A stretch of DNA of 64,000 nucleotides from Protopterus annectens (taxonomy: Eukaryota > Chordata > Ceratodontiformes > Protopteridae). Made by a program: the position numbers and the translations under genes. Every line of letters starts with the position of its first letter. Position 1 is the first letter of the stretch. The DNA is taken from the NCBI RefSeq assembly GCF_019279795.1, contig NC_056743.1, forward strand, positions 1,780,916,466 through 1,780,980,465, given 5' to 3'. This document shows, piece by piece, positions 13,505 through 24,170 of the stretch. Under the pieces are notes generated by a model. It was not told the origin of the DNA, did not search any database, and saw only the letters and a program-made list of their open reading frames with translations.

Positions 13505-13599
13505 GCAAAGTCCTCAGCTACCTAAGTTCCCAGGTGGACTCTAAGGAAGGATATTCCTGAGCACAGTTGAGCCAAAGGCTGCTCTTCCCCTCCGAACCA

Positions 13600-14410
13600 G
13601 ATCTAGTTTGTAATGAATAATAAAGGTATGAGGATTAGCCTAAGTTGCAGCTGTACATATGTCGTCCATGGAAGCCCTAGAGTGAGAGAGAGAGAGAGAG
13701 AGAGAAACTGAAGAAGTTGACATGGACCTACTCGAATGGGCTCTTAAACATTTCGGTAAGGGTAAACCCAATTTTCTGCAGACAAATGACATGCAATCCA
13801 TCAGCCATCTGGCTAAAGTCACCTTTGCAACTGATCTGCCCAATTTAGAATCTGCAAAGGAAACAAATAATTGATTTGTCTTCCTAATTCCTTTTGTTTT
13901 ATGTAAGTAAAAATGTAATTGCCTGTGGACCTCCAATAAATGCTACATAAATTCACCTTTGTTTGCAAATTTAGGAAAGACTGGCAGATCAATAGACTGG
14001 TTGATACTGGATTCTGGCATTACCTTAGGAAGGAAAGAAGGGATGGTATGTAATGTTACTCTACCACTATGAAAAAACAAGTAGTGAGGATCAGAGGACA
14101 ATGCTGAAGGTCTGAAATTCTAGCAGAGGTAACGGCCACTAGAAAAAGTTTTCCAGGTCAGAAATTTAAGATCACATTTTACTGCTGGTTCAAAGGGGGA
14201 ATGAATTAAGGCCTGTAGTACCAAATATAAACCCAAATTGTGGAGGAGGATCTTTATAGAGAGGTCTCAGCAGGAGAGTGCCTCTCAAAAAAGCCTTACA
14301 AGGCTTAGATGAAGCCAAAGAAGAATTATCAAATCCAATATGAAAGTTAGAGATAGCTGCTAACTGAATTCTAATTGTTGAAGAGCTAGCTTCCTCTTTA
14401 GAAATCATTG
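13600..14410 (-). pseudogene. DIRS tyrosine recombinase remnant
   Basis: The N-terminal part (14408-14190) contains SSSTIRIQLAAISNFHIGF, the core-binding helix motif of DIRS recombinases. The catalytic part (13936-13600) has RKTNQLFVSF, TLARWL and the conserved Arg box in LRAHSSRSM. It then has a TAG stop where a Trp is usual, and PHTFIIHYKLD with the nucleophilic Tyr near 13611. The protein would join the circular cDNA to chromosomal DNA by strand exchange. A (GA)n run at about 13685-13704 expands the segment after the Arg box into an SLSLSLS tract. Frameshifts and the stop make it a pseudogene. Confidence 0.85.
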
Positions 14411-15090
14411 TCAGAAACTGAATAACACTTTATACAGGAGCTGATAAGGGGTCAATGTGTTTATGATGTGCCCAAAAAACAAACCTTTTCCATCTACATC
14501 TGTAAAGTTTTCTTGTAGAAGCCTTATGGGAAGATAAACGTACATGAAGGAAGGGAAAAGATTATAAGTTGTCTGGCTGCTAAAGGAACTGGAGAAACCA
14601 TACAAATATCTTGAGGTCTGAGATAGCTGGATGAGTCATGTCTGTCAGGTGAGGCAGGAGGTCTGGAATTAGATCCAGAATACAAGGTGGGTAAAGCAGA
14701 TGAGGCTGAAGGAAGGGGAACCAACTCTGTTGAGGCCAGTAAGGTGCAACGAGAATGATTTTGCTCTTCAACTGGGCAACTTTCTGCAGAAATTTGGAAA
14801 TTACAGGAGTTTGAGGATAAGTATAGAAGAGACTGGGAGGCCAATTGTACAGTAGAACATCACTCGGTGATTCCCCTGTGGTGGGATCATGTCAAAGAAG
14901 CTGCTGCACTTGTTGTTTAGGGGAGAAGCAAAAAGCTTGCAGCAAGGCTGGCTCAACTGTCAGAAAATCTCTTCCATCACTTTTATGTCTACAGACCACT
15001 TGTGCTGTAGTAGAATGGACTTGCTCAGTCTGTCTGCTATCACATTAGACTTCCCCGGAATGTGTGTTGCAATCAGAAAGCGATTGGAAG
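14411..15090 (-). pseudogene. DIRS pol connector region between RNase H and recombinase
   Basis: A frame at 14771-14580 carries KSKIILVAPYWPQQSWFPFL, which resembles the VAPxWPxxPWFP segment that DIRS pol proteins carry after RNase H. The upstream part (14844-15090) is open only in pieces. The segment lies exactly between the RNase H and recombinase remnants. A methyltransferase-type domain is known at this position in some DIRS elements, but I do not see its motif clearly. Confidence 0.6.
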
Positions 15091-15097
15091 AGATCAC

Positions 15098-15635
15098 TCA
15101 TTGCCACATTCTGAGTGCTTCTCCACAGAAGGGGTAAGATCTGATTCCTTCTTGTTTGTTGATGTACCAAACTACCAACATATTGTCGGTTTGGGTGCCA
15201 ATTGTCCTGAAAGGGAGACAGCCTTGGAAGGCTTGTATCACTAAGAGCACCGCTCTAATTTCCAGGACATTGATATGCACATTGAACAAGTGCCTTGGAC
15301 TGTCTTTCCCAGGAAGTGACCCACCACCACCACCCAATCTAGGAAGCATCCATGGTCACTATAGGCTTGGAATGAGGGAGAGTGAAAAGATGGTCTTGTA
15401 GAATCTGATCGAGTCCACCACCAAAGGTATTTCTTGCATGCCTGAGTGAGTCTTTTTTGGGTTGTCATGCATTGATAAAGAATCAACCATTGTGTTTCTA
15501 GTATCCATTGAAGGAGTCAAATATGAAATCTTGTTAGAGGAACTAAAATTATGGCTGCTGATGGACCCCAAGGCTTGAAGAATCAACCAGGCTGAAATTT
15601 TGGTACTGTGAACTATTTTTCTGACATGGAATTTG
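15098..15635 (-). pseudogene. DIRS RNase H remnant
   Basis: The frame ending near 15098 has VHINVLEIRAVLLVIQAFQG, with the catalytic Glu context, and TQTDNMLVVWYINKQEG, with the catalytic Asp and the DIRS-specific YINKQ motif. Upstream in another frame are VTMDAS-type residues and AWLILQALGSISS, from the end of the RT thumb. RNase H would remove RNA from the cDNA hybrid. The frame is broken near 15335, and the right edge is cut by the CR1-like insertion. Confidence 0.82.
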
Positions 15636-15666
15636 ATAGTTCATAGGTTCATAGGTACGTACTAGG

Positions 15667-18531
15667 CTATTGGCCCTGGGACCTATACAAGCCCAACCAA
15701 AAAGGTACCCTGGCTTTTGCCACCCAAGAAAATGATTTTCCTGTGCCACTGTCGACCAGAGCCACAGAGGTGATCCCCGGGGTGAATTTCCTATTTCCCA
15801 TCCAATCATCAAGATTTTTCTTGAAGAGTGCTAATGAGGAGCTTTGTTTGATATAGATAGGTAGTTTATTCCAGAGTATGGGAAGTCTCTGGGACAGGAA
15901 TCTATCCCTCCAGCATGTTCTGTTTATTGTGGTGATAAGGTTTAGGTCCCTAGAGCGTGTAGCTCGGAGGGATTGGGATTTCTTTAAGTGGAGCATGTCC
16001 AACAGCTCTGGGTTTGACATAGCTTTGTATGTTAGGCAGAGATCACCTCTGAGTAGGCGATATGCGATGGAGTAAAGCTGGAGTTCTTTTGAGACGGTCT
16101 GCATCGGGCATCTGTTTGAGGCCGGTAATCCTCTTTGTGAGGTATTTTTGCGGCCTTTCCAGTTGTTCTAGATGTCTTGTGTGGTACATACCAAAAGGGG
16201 CAGTGTACTCTTTAATGGGTCTAATGAGTGATGAGTAGAGGGGAACAATGACCTCTTTTTTCTGGATGAGAAACCTTTTGTGATGAGGTGTGCCACATAG
16301 AAGGATTTCCTGACTACTGTGGCAATGTGATTATCAAAGGAGAGACTACTGTCCACCTGTGTCCCAAGGTCTCTTATCACACTTTTGGTGTTAAGTATAC
16401 TACCGCCTATATTGTAGTTCATGGGTACAGAGTTTTTACCAAAGGGGATGACAATGCACTTTTTGGCATTGAGCTTGAGGCCATGGCTTTGACACCAGGC
16501 ATCTGTCTCAGTGAGGCCCTTTTGTAGGATGTCCACATCGTTAGGAGTTTCGATTATGGCTCCTAGTTTGCAGTCATCTGCGAACTTCATTAGCCAAAGA
16601 CCTTCTGTGATAGCCTGTACTTCAGAGAAGTAGATACCAAACAGGAGAGGACCCAGGACTGAACTCTGTGGTATTCCACTTGTCACTGGTCTGAAGTCGG
16701 ACTTGGAGTCTGCTACTTTCACAGTGTGGGTTCTGTCAGTGAGCCAGTTGGCAACCCATCTTGTGACATAGGGATTTATACCTAGTTTAGTGAGTTTATC
16801 TATAATTCAAGAGTGGGGGGGGGTGTTGAAAGCCTTGGCAAAATCTAGATAGGCTGTGTGAACCACCTTACCCTTGTCTACTGCTTTGGTGACTGCTTCA
16901 AAGAAGTCTATCAGGTTTAGGAAACATGATCTGCCTTTTACAAACCTGAACTGGGTGGGGTCCAGAGTTTGGAGATTACCAATGTCTTTGTTTATAAGTT
17001 CCATGATGATACATTCCATGGCCTTGCAGACCAGGCTCATTAGGCTAATGGGGCAGTAGTTCCAGGGGTCCATGGTGACTCCCCCCTTGTGGAGTGAGAT
17101 AACCGTTGCTGTGCGCCATTCAGCAGGCACAAAGCCTGAGGTGAGGCTATGACTGAACATGGTACATAGGTGGGGTGTCAGTTCGTTCTGTAGTTTGTGT
17201 AGAATGCAGCCTGGGATGTTGTCTGGTCCCATGGATGCTGTGTTCTTGGCTTTGGAGAGTGTGGTTTTTACCTGTGCAGCCGTGATTACAGGAACTTTGC
17301 ATTTTTCCGGTATAGAGATGGGCTCTTTAGGGGGTGAGAGGGGTGTAAAGTTAGCACTGAACCTATCTGCCAGGATGTTGGCAATATTAGTTGGGTCTGT
17401 ATATTTAGTGCCATTGTGCTGTAACTCAGAGCAGATCTGAGTGTTGCCATTGAGATTCTTGACATAGCTATAGAATGCTTTGTGGTTGTCTTTAGAATCA
17501 GTGGCGATTTTGTTTTTGTAACTAGCTTTGGAGGATTTTATCAGGGATTGCAACTTCTTACTGAGGCTGACCAGGGAGCTCCTCCACTCATAAGATTTTA
17601 CTCTATTTTGCAACAGTTTCTTCCTTCTGTTGTACATTTTGTTTATGGCAAGGGACCACCAGATTGGCTTCCTTTTTTTGGAGGATAGCGTCTTGGTTAT
17701 GTTTGGGATAGCACGATCCATGCACTCATGTAAGTGCTTATAAAGTGCAATTGTGTAGGATTCAGTAGTCGTAACTTTATTGTCCATCTGCATGGGTGTC
17801 ATGAAGTTCACCACTTCTGTCTTAAGAAGCATGAAGTTGGCTTTGGAGAATTTTTTTACCATGGTTTCCTTAATGGGGGGGGGGCAGGATGTGGATATCT
17901 AGGGTAATTAGCTTATGGTCGCATCGGACCAATGAGGCGTTGACTTCAGGTGTGGAACACCGGTCATTCAGGTTGGTAATGACTAGATCTAGGATATTAT
18001 TGCCCCTGGTGGGGGTGTGGATAAGTTTATCCAGGGCACTGGAGTTTATGAATTCCAGAAAGCGATGAGCGAAGGAGTTGATACATGAGTAGTTTTCCCA
18101 GTTAATGGTGGGTAGTTGAAATCGCCCATTATTAGGGTGTTTGGTTGAACTCTAATATTTTCCAGTACATCAAGAAAAGAGGAGTGGGAATCCTGGGGCA
18201 TGGTGGGTGACCTGTAGCAAGCTACAATTTGGATTGCAGTTTTGCCCAGAGTTAGTTGCACTTGAATAACCTCGGCCGCATTATGCTGAGCAACTAGCCT
18301 GGAGGTGTGGGTATCCTTAATGAATATGGACACACCTCCACCTTTGGTGTTTCGGTCCAGGTTACATGGCCAAAAAGTGTGGTATGTGTTATAGCCTGGT
18401 ATTGCAGGGGTGCTCTCTGGAGCCTTGAACCAGGTCTCAGTCACTGCACAGATATCGATGTTCTCCATTTTAAGGAGGGCCGCGAGTGAGTGCATTTTGA
18501 GATTTAGACTTCTAGCATTGAGTAGCATCAC
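15667..18531 (-). pseudogene. CR1-like ORF2: endonuclease and reverse transcriptase
   Basis: The apurinic-type endonuclease begins near 18531 with LLNARSL, then AVTETWF (catalytic Glu), GGGVSIFI, VACYRSP, MGDFN, and a CDH in place of the usual SDH (about 17925). The RT follows: SKAKNTASMGPDNIPG, FVKGRSC, AYLDFAKAF (motif A), PQSSVLGPLLFGIYFSEVQ, and an intact catalytic FADD (about 16590) followed by CKLGAIIE. The C-terminal part has RAT/RTC and SWMGN-like segments ending near 15667. Several frameshifts (about 18045, 16800 and 16165) and a missing Asp after AF in motif A show that it is dead. It is the best-preserved CR1-like ORF2 in the window. Confidence 0.9.
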
Positions 18532-18557
18532 TCTCGGTTTTTGCTTGCCTGTTCCTG

Positions 18558-19120
18558 TTATGGTGGTGAATTTGTCATTTGAACCTTGCCTAATAAAGGC
18601 AGTATAGGGGCGGCAAGAACCTTAGCCAGTATCCGGAATCCCAGGGGTGACATGTGCAGGCCATCTCTGGCAAAGCATCGTGGTTTGTCGACCATGTCAT
18701 CCCAGGCAGACAGATACTGGATCCCTTTAGAATGGCACCAGAAGCTTAGCCAATTGTTGGAGTCAATTATTTTGTCCTTGTACTGCGGCATCATTCTGGG
18801 TGATGGCAGAATGCTACTCAGGGCTAGGGTCTTACCTGCCTGGGCTACAAGATCGGAGAGCTCTTCTATGTCTCTTTTCATGTAGTCCAGGGAGGTACGT
18901 CTCAGGTCGTTCACACCAACATGGACAATGACAGAGTCATATTTGTACTTGTTGTGGAGTGACCTGAGTGCGTGGGTTATGTGGCAGATCCTGGCACCCG
19001 ACAGGCAGCTGACAGTAACCTTCTCCTTGTTTAGCCTGGTGAGTGGGACATCAGTGTGCCTGACTATAGAGTCACTTATGACTAGTGTGTTGGGTACGTT
19101 GTTTTGCCTTATTTGCTTTG
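18558..19120 (-). pseudogene. CR1-like ORF1 with SGNH esterase domain, 5'-truncated
   Basis: The protein reads VISDSIVRHTDVP, then LSGARICHIT, VHVGVNDLRRTSLDYM and CFARDGLHMSPLGFRIL. These are the SGNH hydrolase blocks: the Ser block (GDS usual, SDS here), the GxND block (GVND) and the C-terminal DxxH block (DGLH). CR1 and some L2 elements carry such an esterase in ORF1, where it accompanies RNA binding. The frame is open from 18914 to 18558 and continues upstream in another frame to about 19120. Any N-terminal coiled coil or zinc finger is lost by truncation at the DIRS junction. Confidence 0.82.
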
Positions 19121-19125
19121 CACTC

Positions 19126-19728
19126 TTGACTGAGGAAGAGAACCTGTCATGGATACCATGTTGAAAACCACTCCTATGAATTTCAGTGTTTGAGATGGTT
19201 GTGAGACTTGTTGTAATTTATGGTTATCCCCAGATAGGAACAGGTCTGGAGTGCCTGATCTCTTGCTCTTATTAGTAGATGCCTGGTTCAGGTGGTAATG
19301 AGCCACTTGTTTAAGTATGGAAACATTCAGAATCCTTGCAGTCTCAAGTGAGCTGCTGGCACTGCCATGTATTTGGTGAACACCCTGGGGGCTGTGTTGA
19401 GGCCAAAGGACAGTGCCCTGAGCTGGTAGTGACTGGCTCCCAGATGGAGGTGTAAATACCTTCTGGATTGCCTGTTCATTTTTATGTGATAGTACAATTC
19501 CTGAAGGTCTATCAAGCACATCCAATTATCTTTGACCAAAAAGGGCAGAATGGACGGAACCATGACCATCCAAAACTTTGCACAACAAACTAATTTGTTG
19601 AAGTCACTGAGATCAAAAATGAGTCTCCAGTCCCATTTTCTTTTGCACCAAAAAAAAATCTTGAGTAAGTTCTGGGTTCTATTAGGTCTGGTGGGACCTC
19701 TTGGATGACTCTTTTTTTCTAGCAGCAA
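19126..19728 (-). pseudogene. DIRS reverse transcriptase, N-terminal and palm part
   Basis: The frame 19728-19327 gives WRLIFDLSDFNKLV, then CLIDLQELYYHIKM (motif A with catalytic Asp), RRYLHLHLG and HYQLRALSFGLNTAPRVFTK, which is diagnostic of DIRS RTs. The frame 19525-19126 continues with LKFIGVVFNM and SLPQSRVQ, the segment after the catalytic box. The RT would continue into 15635 once the CR1-like LINE is removed. To the right it joins the gag side at 27058, since the LTR element inserted at 19795. Multiple frameshifts are present. Confidence 0.86.
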
Positions 19729-19790
19729 AACAACTTACCCAACCCACTGCCATTGAGGCACCATCAGCTGAATGTGTGATAAGCCTCATG

Positions 19791-19795
19791 GAAGA
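19791..19795. repeat. Target-site duplication of the LTR element
   Basis: GAAGA here is repeated exactly at 27053-27057, directly outside the two LTR ends. Confidence 0.9.
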
Positions 19796-21091
19796 TGTGA
19801 AGATATGGGAAGGCTGCCAGCCTAGCCAGATAGAATTTTATAGATAATTCTATCATTTTTAAATATTAATGTAAGACACTGACTTGCTGTCTTAAATGAA
19901 AAAAAAACTGCTGTTAGATGTGGAACTGAAAAAAATGAAACAACAGTGCTCTCTGCTGACCACGTAAAACATGTTGTGACCCTTTTATCTAAAGTCAGCT
20001 CTGGCCCATCTACATGAAGACATTCTTTCTATTGTTTTAACCAAGAGTTAAATTGCTAGAGTTAAATATGCAAATGTATTTTTATTGCTCTGCTTTCTGA
20101 CCAACTGCAAGATAACACAAGGAGATGTTAAGAATGTAAATGTAGTTTATGTTAGCCTGGGAACCCAGAGAAGTGTGAAGAATGATGAAATGGGAACCAG
20201 GAATGTGATTTTAAAAACAGAGAGACTCAGAGACCATTAAGCATTTTTGTCCTGACCATCCAACTCATCAGCACTCTGCCTATTTCTATAAGTAAGATTA
20301 TCTTAACTTGTGTTTTCTCTTAGAAATAGCTAGAAACTAGGAAGATTAGACTGTTTTTCTGCGATGTCAGAACTGTACTACTGAATTATTTTAAGTACTT
20401 CTCTGTGATCTTTTAACTCTTGACTAGCACTGTGTAGTAAGTATTGTCTTGTGTTTTTATTATTATTAAATATTTTAAAACATTTCAACTGTGGCTGTTT
20501 GTGTACAGATAATTTAAGCTCTAGCGTACATTGCATATTTATAGTGATTACTGTACCAAGTCACTCTAATAAGCCTTGACTGTTTAGTTATACTACCAAA
20601 TGGATAATAATATTGCACAGTAATAATTGGGCGCCCTTTTAAGGGCCTTTAGGTAGCTGATAAATAGTGGGTGGTGGCAAGTGGTACTACCGTATAGGCT
20701 GAGAAAAAAAAGGGGCACAGCTGGAGAGCCTGTGCCAGCCTTCCACAGGAGTGTCTGTGTGGTTGTATAAACTCATCTCAAAGTATGTGTGTGTCAGCTA
20801 CTTGGGCAGGGACATGAAGCACTTGTTGGACAGAGAGGGTGCTGGGGGATTTAGCTTGCCCACTAGGCTGAGATCTGGATCCTATAGCTGTGCCAGTGGG
20901 GAGTCTTACTGGGGACCTGCTGAGCAAGGAAGCAACCAGCCCCAGACTAACTGTGATCTCTGTGTGGTCTTAAGGGAAATTGCACTTTACTGTTTGTATT
21001 TATCATTTCCTCCTATATGAGATGCCCCTCACTGGTGTTAATGGTGAGGATTGAGGCTCCTTGATTGCTGGGCCAGGGCACAGGCATCACA
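19796..21091 (+). repeat. 5' LTR
   Basis: 1296 bp, starting TGTGAAGATATGG and ending GGCATCACA. It aligns along its full length with 25749-27052. Over the first 190 bp I count about ten differences from the 3' LTR, which points to an old insertion. Confidence 0.92.
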
Positions 21092-21167
21092 TATTAATTA
21101 TTTGGCAGTGGTGGGATATCCACATCACATATTAATTGTTTGGCAGTGGTGGGATATCCACATCACA
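21092..21167 (+). repeat. 38-bp tandem duplication at the primer-binding region
   Basis: Two copies of tattaatt(a/g)tttggcagtgg...ccacatcaca (21092-21129 and 21130-21167) follow the 5' LTR directly. Each copy ends with the same catcaca that ends the LTR. The primer-binding site should lie here, and the TTTGGCAGTGGTGGGATATCC segment is the candidate, but I cannot assign the tRNA. Confidence 0.7.
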
Positions 21168-21353
21168 TATTAATTAGTGGCAAATACTAATTGGCTTGTA
21201 GTGGTGTGGATAGAGTGGATTCCTGTAGCTTGGGTACAGTGAGCTTTGAAGGAGTTTAGTACTCTAAATCAGCCATGCAGTGAATACTCAGAGTTCAGAT
21301 CACAATTGTTTTATTCCTTTTGTTAGCTTAGTTAATCAGGGTGGGCAGGCAGC

Positions 21354-22817
21354 ATGTCAGCAGAGGAGTATGGAAAGCTAACAAGGAGCCAGCTGGCTGA
21401 GATTTGCCAGGCTAGGGGACTGATGCATGGAAATCTGACTAAGGCAGACCTGATTGCAGCCTTGGATACAGCTGCATCAGAAAACAGCAACCAGGAGGAC
21501 AATCAGACTGGCAGTGGAGATATAATACCCTCGGAGAATGGACAGCTCAACCTTTCTGCAGAGGACTTAAAAATCCATCTGGAGCTAAAGAGATTTGAGG
21601 TGGAGGCCAGGTGTGTGGAAACAGAAGCAAATGAAAGACTGGGGCATCTAGAGAGAGAGGACAATGAGAGACTGGAATGTTTGCAGGCTGAGGAGAATGA
21701 GAAACTGCTATGCCTAGAAGCTGAGAAAAAGAAGAAGCAGAGGCAGCATGAGAAGGAGATGCTGACTGTTCACCAGAGTCATGCAGATAATGGGGAAGGG
21801 AGTAACTGGACCCCAGAAGCACAACAGCTCAAGAAATTTCTTCCGCAGTTTAAAGAGGGGGATCATTTTGATAGTTTCATTCATATGTTTGAGAGGGTAT
21901 GCAAACAGTATGAGGTTGAACAAAGGCTCTGGGTACAGTTCCTGACCCTCTTACTCCATGGTAAAGCTGTAACTGTTTTGTCAAAAATGTCTGACATTGC
22001 ATGTTTTTATTATACTGTGGTTAAAAAGCATTTGATAGAATTGTTTAAGCTAACACCTGAAATGTATAGGAAAATGTTTTGTGAACATAGACGCAAGGCA
22101 GATGAAAGTGTGTGTGAATGTGTTGCTGAACTGAGCATTTATTTCCATAGGTGGGTGAGTGGATGTCAGGTCATCACTTTTGAAGAGCTGGTAGACCTTT
22201 TGGTGAGGGAATAAGCCCTTAGCACTTTTCCTGAGGACATGAGGTTCTGGTTAGCTGATAGACAATGTGCTACTTCAGATGAGTTGGGGAATAAGGGAGA
22301 CCTAAACCTGGCAAGCAGGGCAGCCCTGCACAGGAAAGGGATGCCCTGTACTGCTCATGGGTCTAGAGGAACTCATGGTGTGCAGCACAGACTGCCCCAA
22401 CAGAATCTGCCAGTAGCAGGGGAAGCCACTAGTCCAGGTACATGTCCAGGAGCTAGGATTAAATGTTTTGAATGCAACCAGTGGGGCCATGTGGCGTACA
22501 GATGTCTACGGAGGCAAGGTGGGGAACAAAAGGTGAGGGAGCCAGTAAGTGGGAAAGACAACATGCCAATAATAGGTTGTCTTGAGACAACAGGGGTACT
22601 GAACTACCATCCTGCAGATGTCCTGATAGGGAAGGATTTGGATGAGGCAGTACCATATGCTTATGCAGTTACACACAGTCAGTCTAGGAAACAAGCATGT
22701 GGGTCTGGTAGCCTGGGGGAGACCCAGACTGCATACTTGCAGCCAGGACTGGTGAGGTGGTTACTTCAGGGAGGGAGCTACTCTGTAGCAGTGAGACTGA
22801 AGGTGAACCACAGCTGA
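21354..22817 (+). pseudogene. Gag of the Gmr1-like element
   Basis: Starting at ATG 21354 the frame runs to a TAA at 22212-22214, then continues in the same frame to 22817, so the first stop is a point mutation inside one gag. Residues 1-40 resemble a SAP-like helix pair (LTRSQLAEICQARGL). A charged Glu/Lys-rich coiled-coil stretch follows (about residues 80-140). The capsid part has FKEGDHFDSFIHMFERVC and KADESVCECVAELSIYFHRW. After the stop comes the zinc knuckle CFECNQWGHVAYRC (CX2CX4HX4C, about 22468-22509). Gag would form the cytoplasmic particle. Just downstream, DVLIGKDLDEAVPYA resembles the end of the protease region, but no DTG/DSG catalytic motif is seen. Confidence 0.88.
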
Positions 22818-23019
22818 TTGTGGGTACAGACATTCCCTTGGACAGAGTGACTGCAAAGATAGAGGTGAGTAGAAGTACCTAGGCTGACAGTGAGGCACCA
22901 CTGTCAGAAGATGCTAGACTTCCTGTGGAAGGGGAGCTGGGAAGGGTTACAAGGAGAGAGTTGAGACAGGCTCAGCTCTCAAACCCAACAGTGCAAGGCC
23001 TGAGGCAGGTAGCTAGGGA

Positions 23020-24170
23020 GGCACCTTATTCTTAAGGAAAGGGGAACTCAGTATACTAGGACAAAGGGTTACTGTATAGAGAGTGTACCCCTGAGGGAGG
23101 GCTACCAGGTAAGAGAGTACAGAAGTTGGTAGTTCCTACAGCCTACCATCTGGTGCTTCTAGCCATAGCCCATGATATTCCCTTTGCAGGTCATATGGGC
23201 ATAAAACATACAAGAGGCATATTATGCAGAACTTATATTGGCCTGGAATTTACAGAGATGTAACAGGGTACTGCAGGACCTGTGAGCAGTGCCAAAAGGT
23301 AGGCAAGGCAGGAGACAAGGTGAGAGCTCCTTTGATGCCTTTGCCTGTGATTGAAGACCCATTTCAGAGGGTAGCTATGGATATTGTGGGTCCTCTGAGT
23401 ACCCTAAGTTCCACAGGGAAAAAGTATATTCTAGTGGCAGTGGACTATGCTACACGATACCCTGAGGCAGTGGCTTTGTCCAAATGCTTTTTTAGAGATT
23501 TTCAGCAGGGTAGGTTTTCCAAAAGAAATACTGACTGACAGAGGTGCCAGTTTCACGTCAGACCTGCTGGCTTGTCTGTGGAAGTCATGTGGGGTGAAGC
23601 ACATGAAGACCACCCCCCACCATCCACAGACTAATGGTCTTGTTGAGAGATTATACTTTACAATCAAGTCCATGCTATGGGCATTTGCAGATCAGTTTAA
23701 GAGGGAGTGGGACAAATATTTGCCCCATCTGTTGTTTGCTTACAGAGAGGTTTCCCTGGAATCCACAGGTTTTTCACCCTTTGAATTGCTGTATCGGCAT
23801 AGGGTGAGAGGACCTCTAGATTTAATTCGAGATGAGTGGGAAGATGAGTGCGATTCTCATAAGGAGTCTGCTGTGGCATACATCCTAAACCTCAGGACAA
23901 GGCTCAGGGCACTCATGATCTTGGCCCAGGAGAACCTGGCAGAAGCCCAACAACAGAAAAACGTGTGGTATGACAGGAAAGCTTGAGCTAGAGAGTATGC
24001 TGTGGGGCAGCAGGTAATGGTTCTCATTCCTGTCTGACACAACAAACTGCAAGCAGCTTGGGAGGGACCCTACAAGGTGGTAAGAAAGGTAAGTGATTTT
24101 AACTACATGGTGGAACTGCTAGGCAGAAGGCAGGGGCACAAATTGTACCATGTTAACATGATGAAACCTT
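23020..24170 (+). pseudogene. Integrase of the Gmr1-like element
   Basis: The N-terminal zinc domain reads AHDIPFAGHMGIKHT, then a frameshift near 23218, then CRTCEQCQKVGK (HHCC). The catalytic core has AMDIVGPL (first Asp), VDYATRYPEAV, a frameshift near 23490, LTDRGASFTSDLL (second Asp) and HHPQTNGLVERLY (Glu). The C-terminal domain continues through stops at 23986 and about 24033 to GPYKVVRKVSDFNYMVELL and HKLYHVNMMKPYH (about 24075-24170). It runs straight into the RT N-terminus in one frame, proving that integrase lies upstream of RT. The catalytic triad residues are still readable. Confidence 0.9.

Larger units (their letters stand above)
15636..19125 (-). mobile_element. CR1-like LINE copy B, nearly complete, inserted in the DIRS RT
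   Basis: A 3.5-kb minus-strand LINE. The 3' end is at left, with two octamer units (atagttcataggttcatagg, about 15636-15655). It holds an ORF1 esterase domain (19.1-18.56 kb) and an ORF2 with endonuclease, reverse transcriptase and C-terminal domain (18.5-15.67 kb). DIRS RT sequence stops at about 19125 and resumes at about 15635, which places the insertion inside the DIRS gene. The 5' end is truncated inside ORF1. No clear target duplication is visible. Confidence 0.88.

Noticed and set aside
19195..19525. Separate gene upstream of the CR1-like ORF1
   Set aside because: Motifs (LKFIGVVFN, SLPQSRVQ) fit the DIRS RT after its catalytic box, so it belongs to the interrupted DIRS element.
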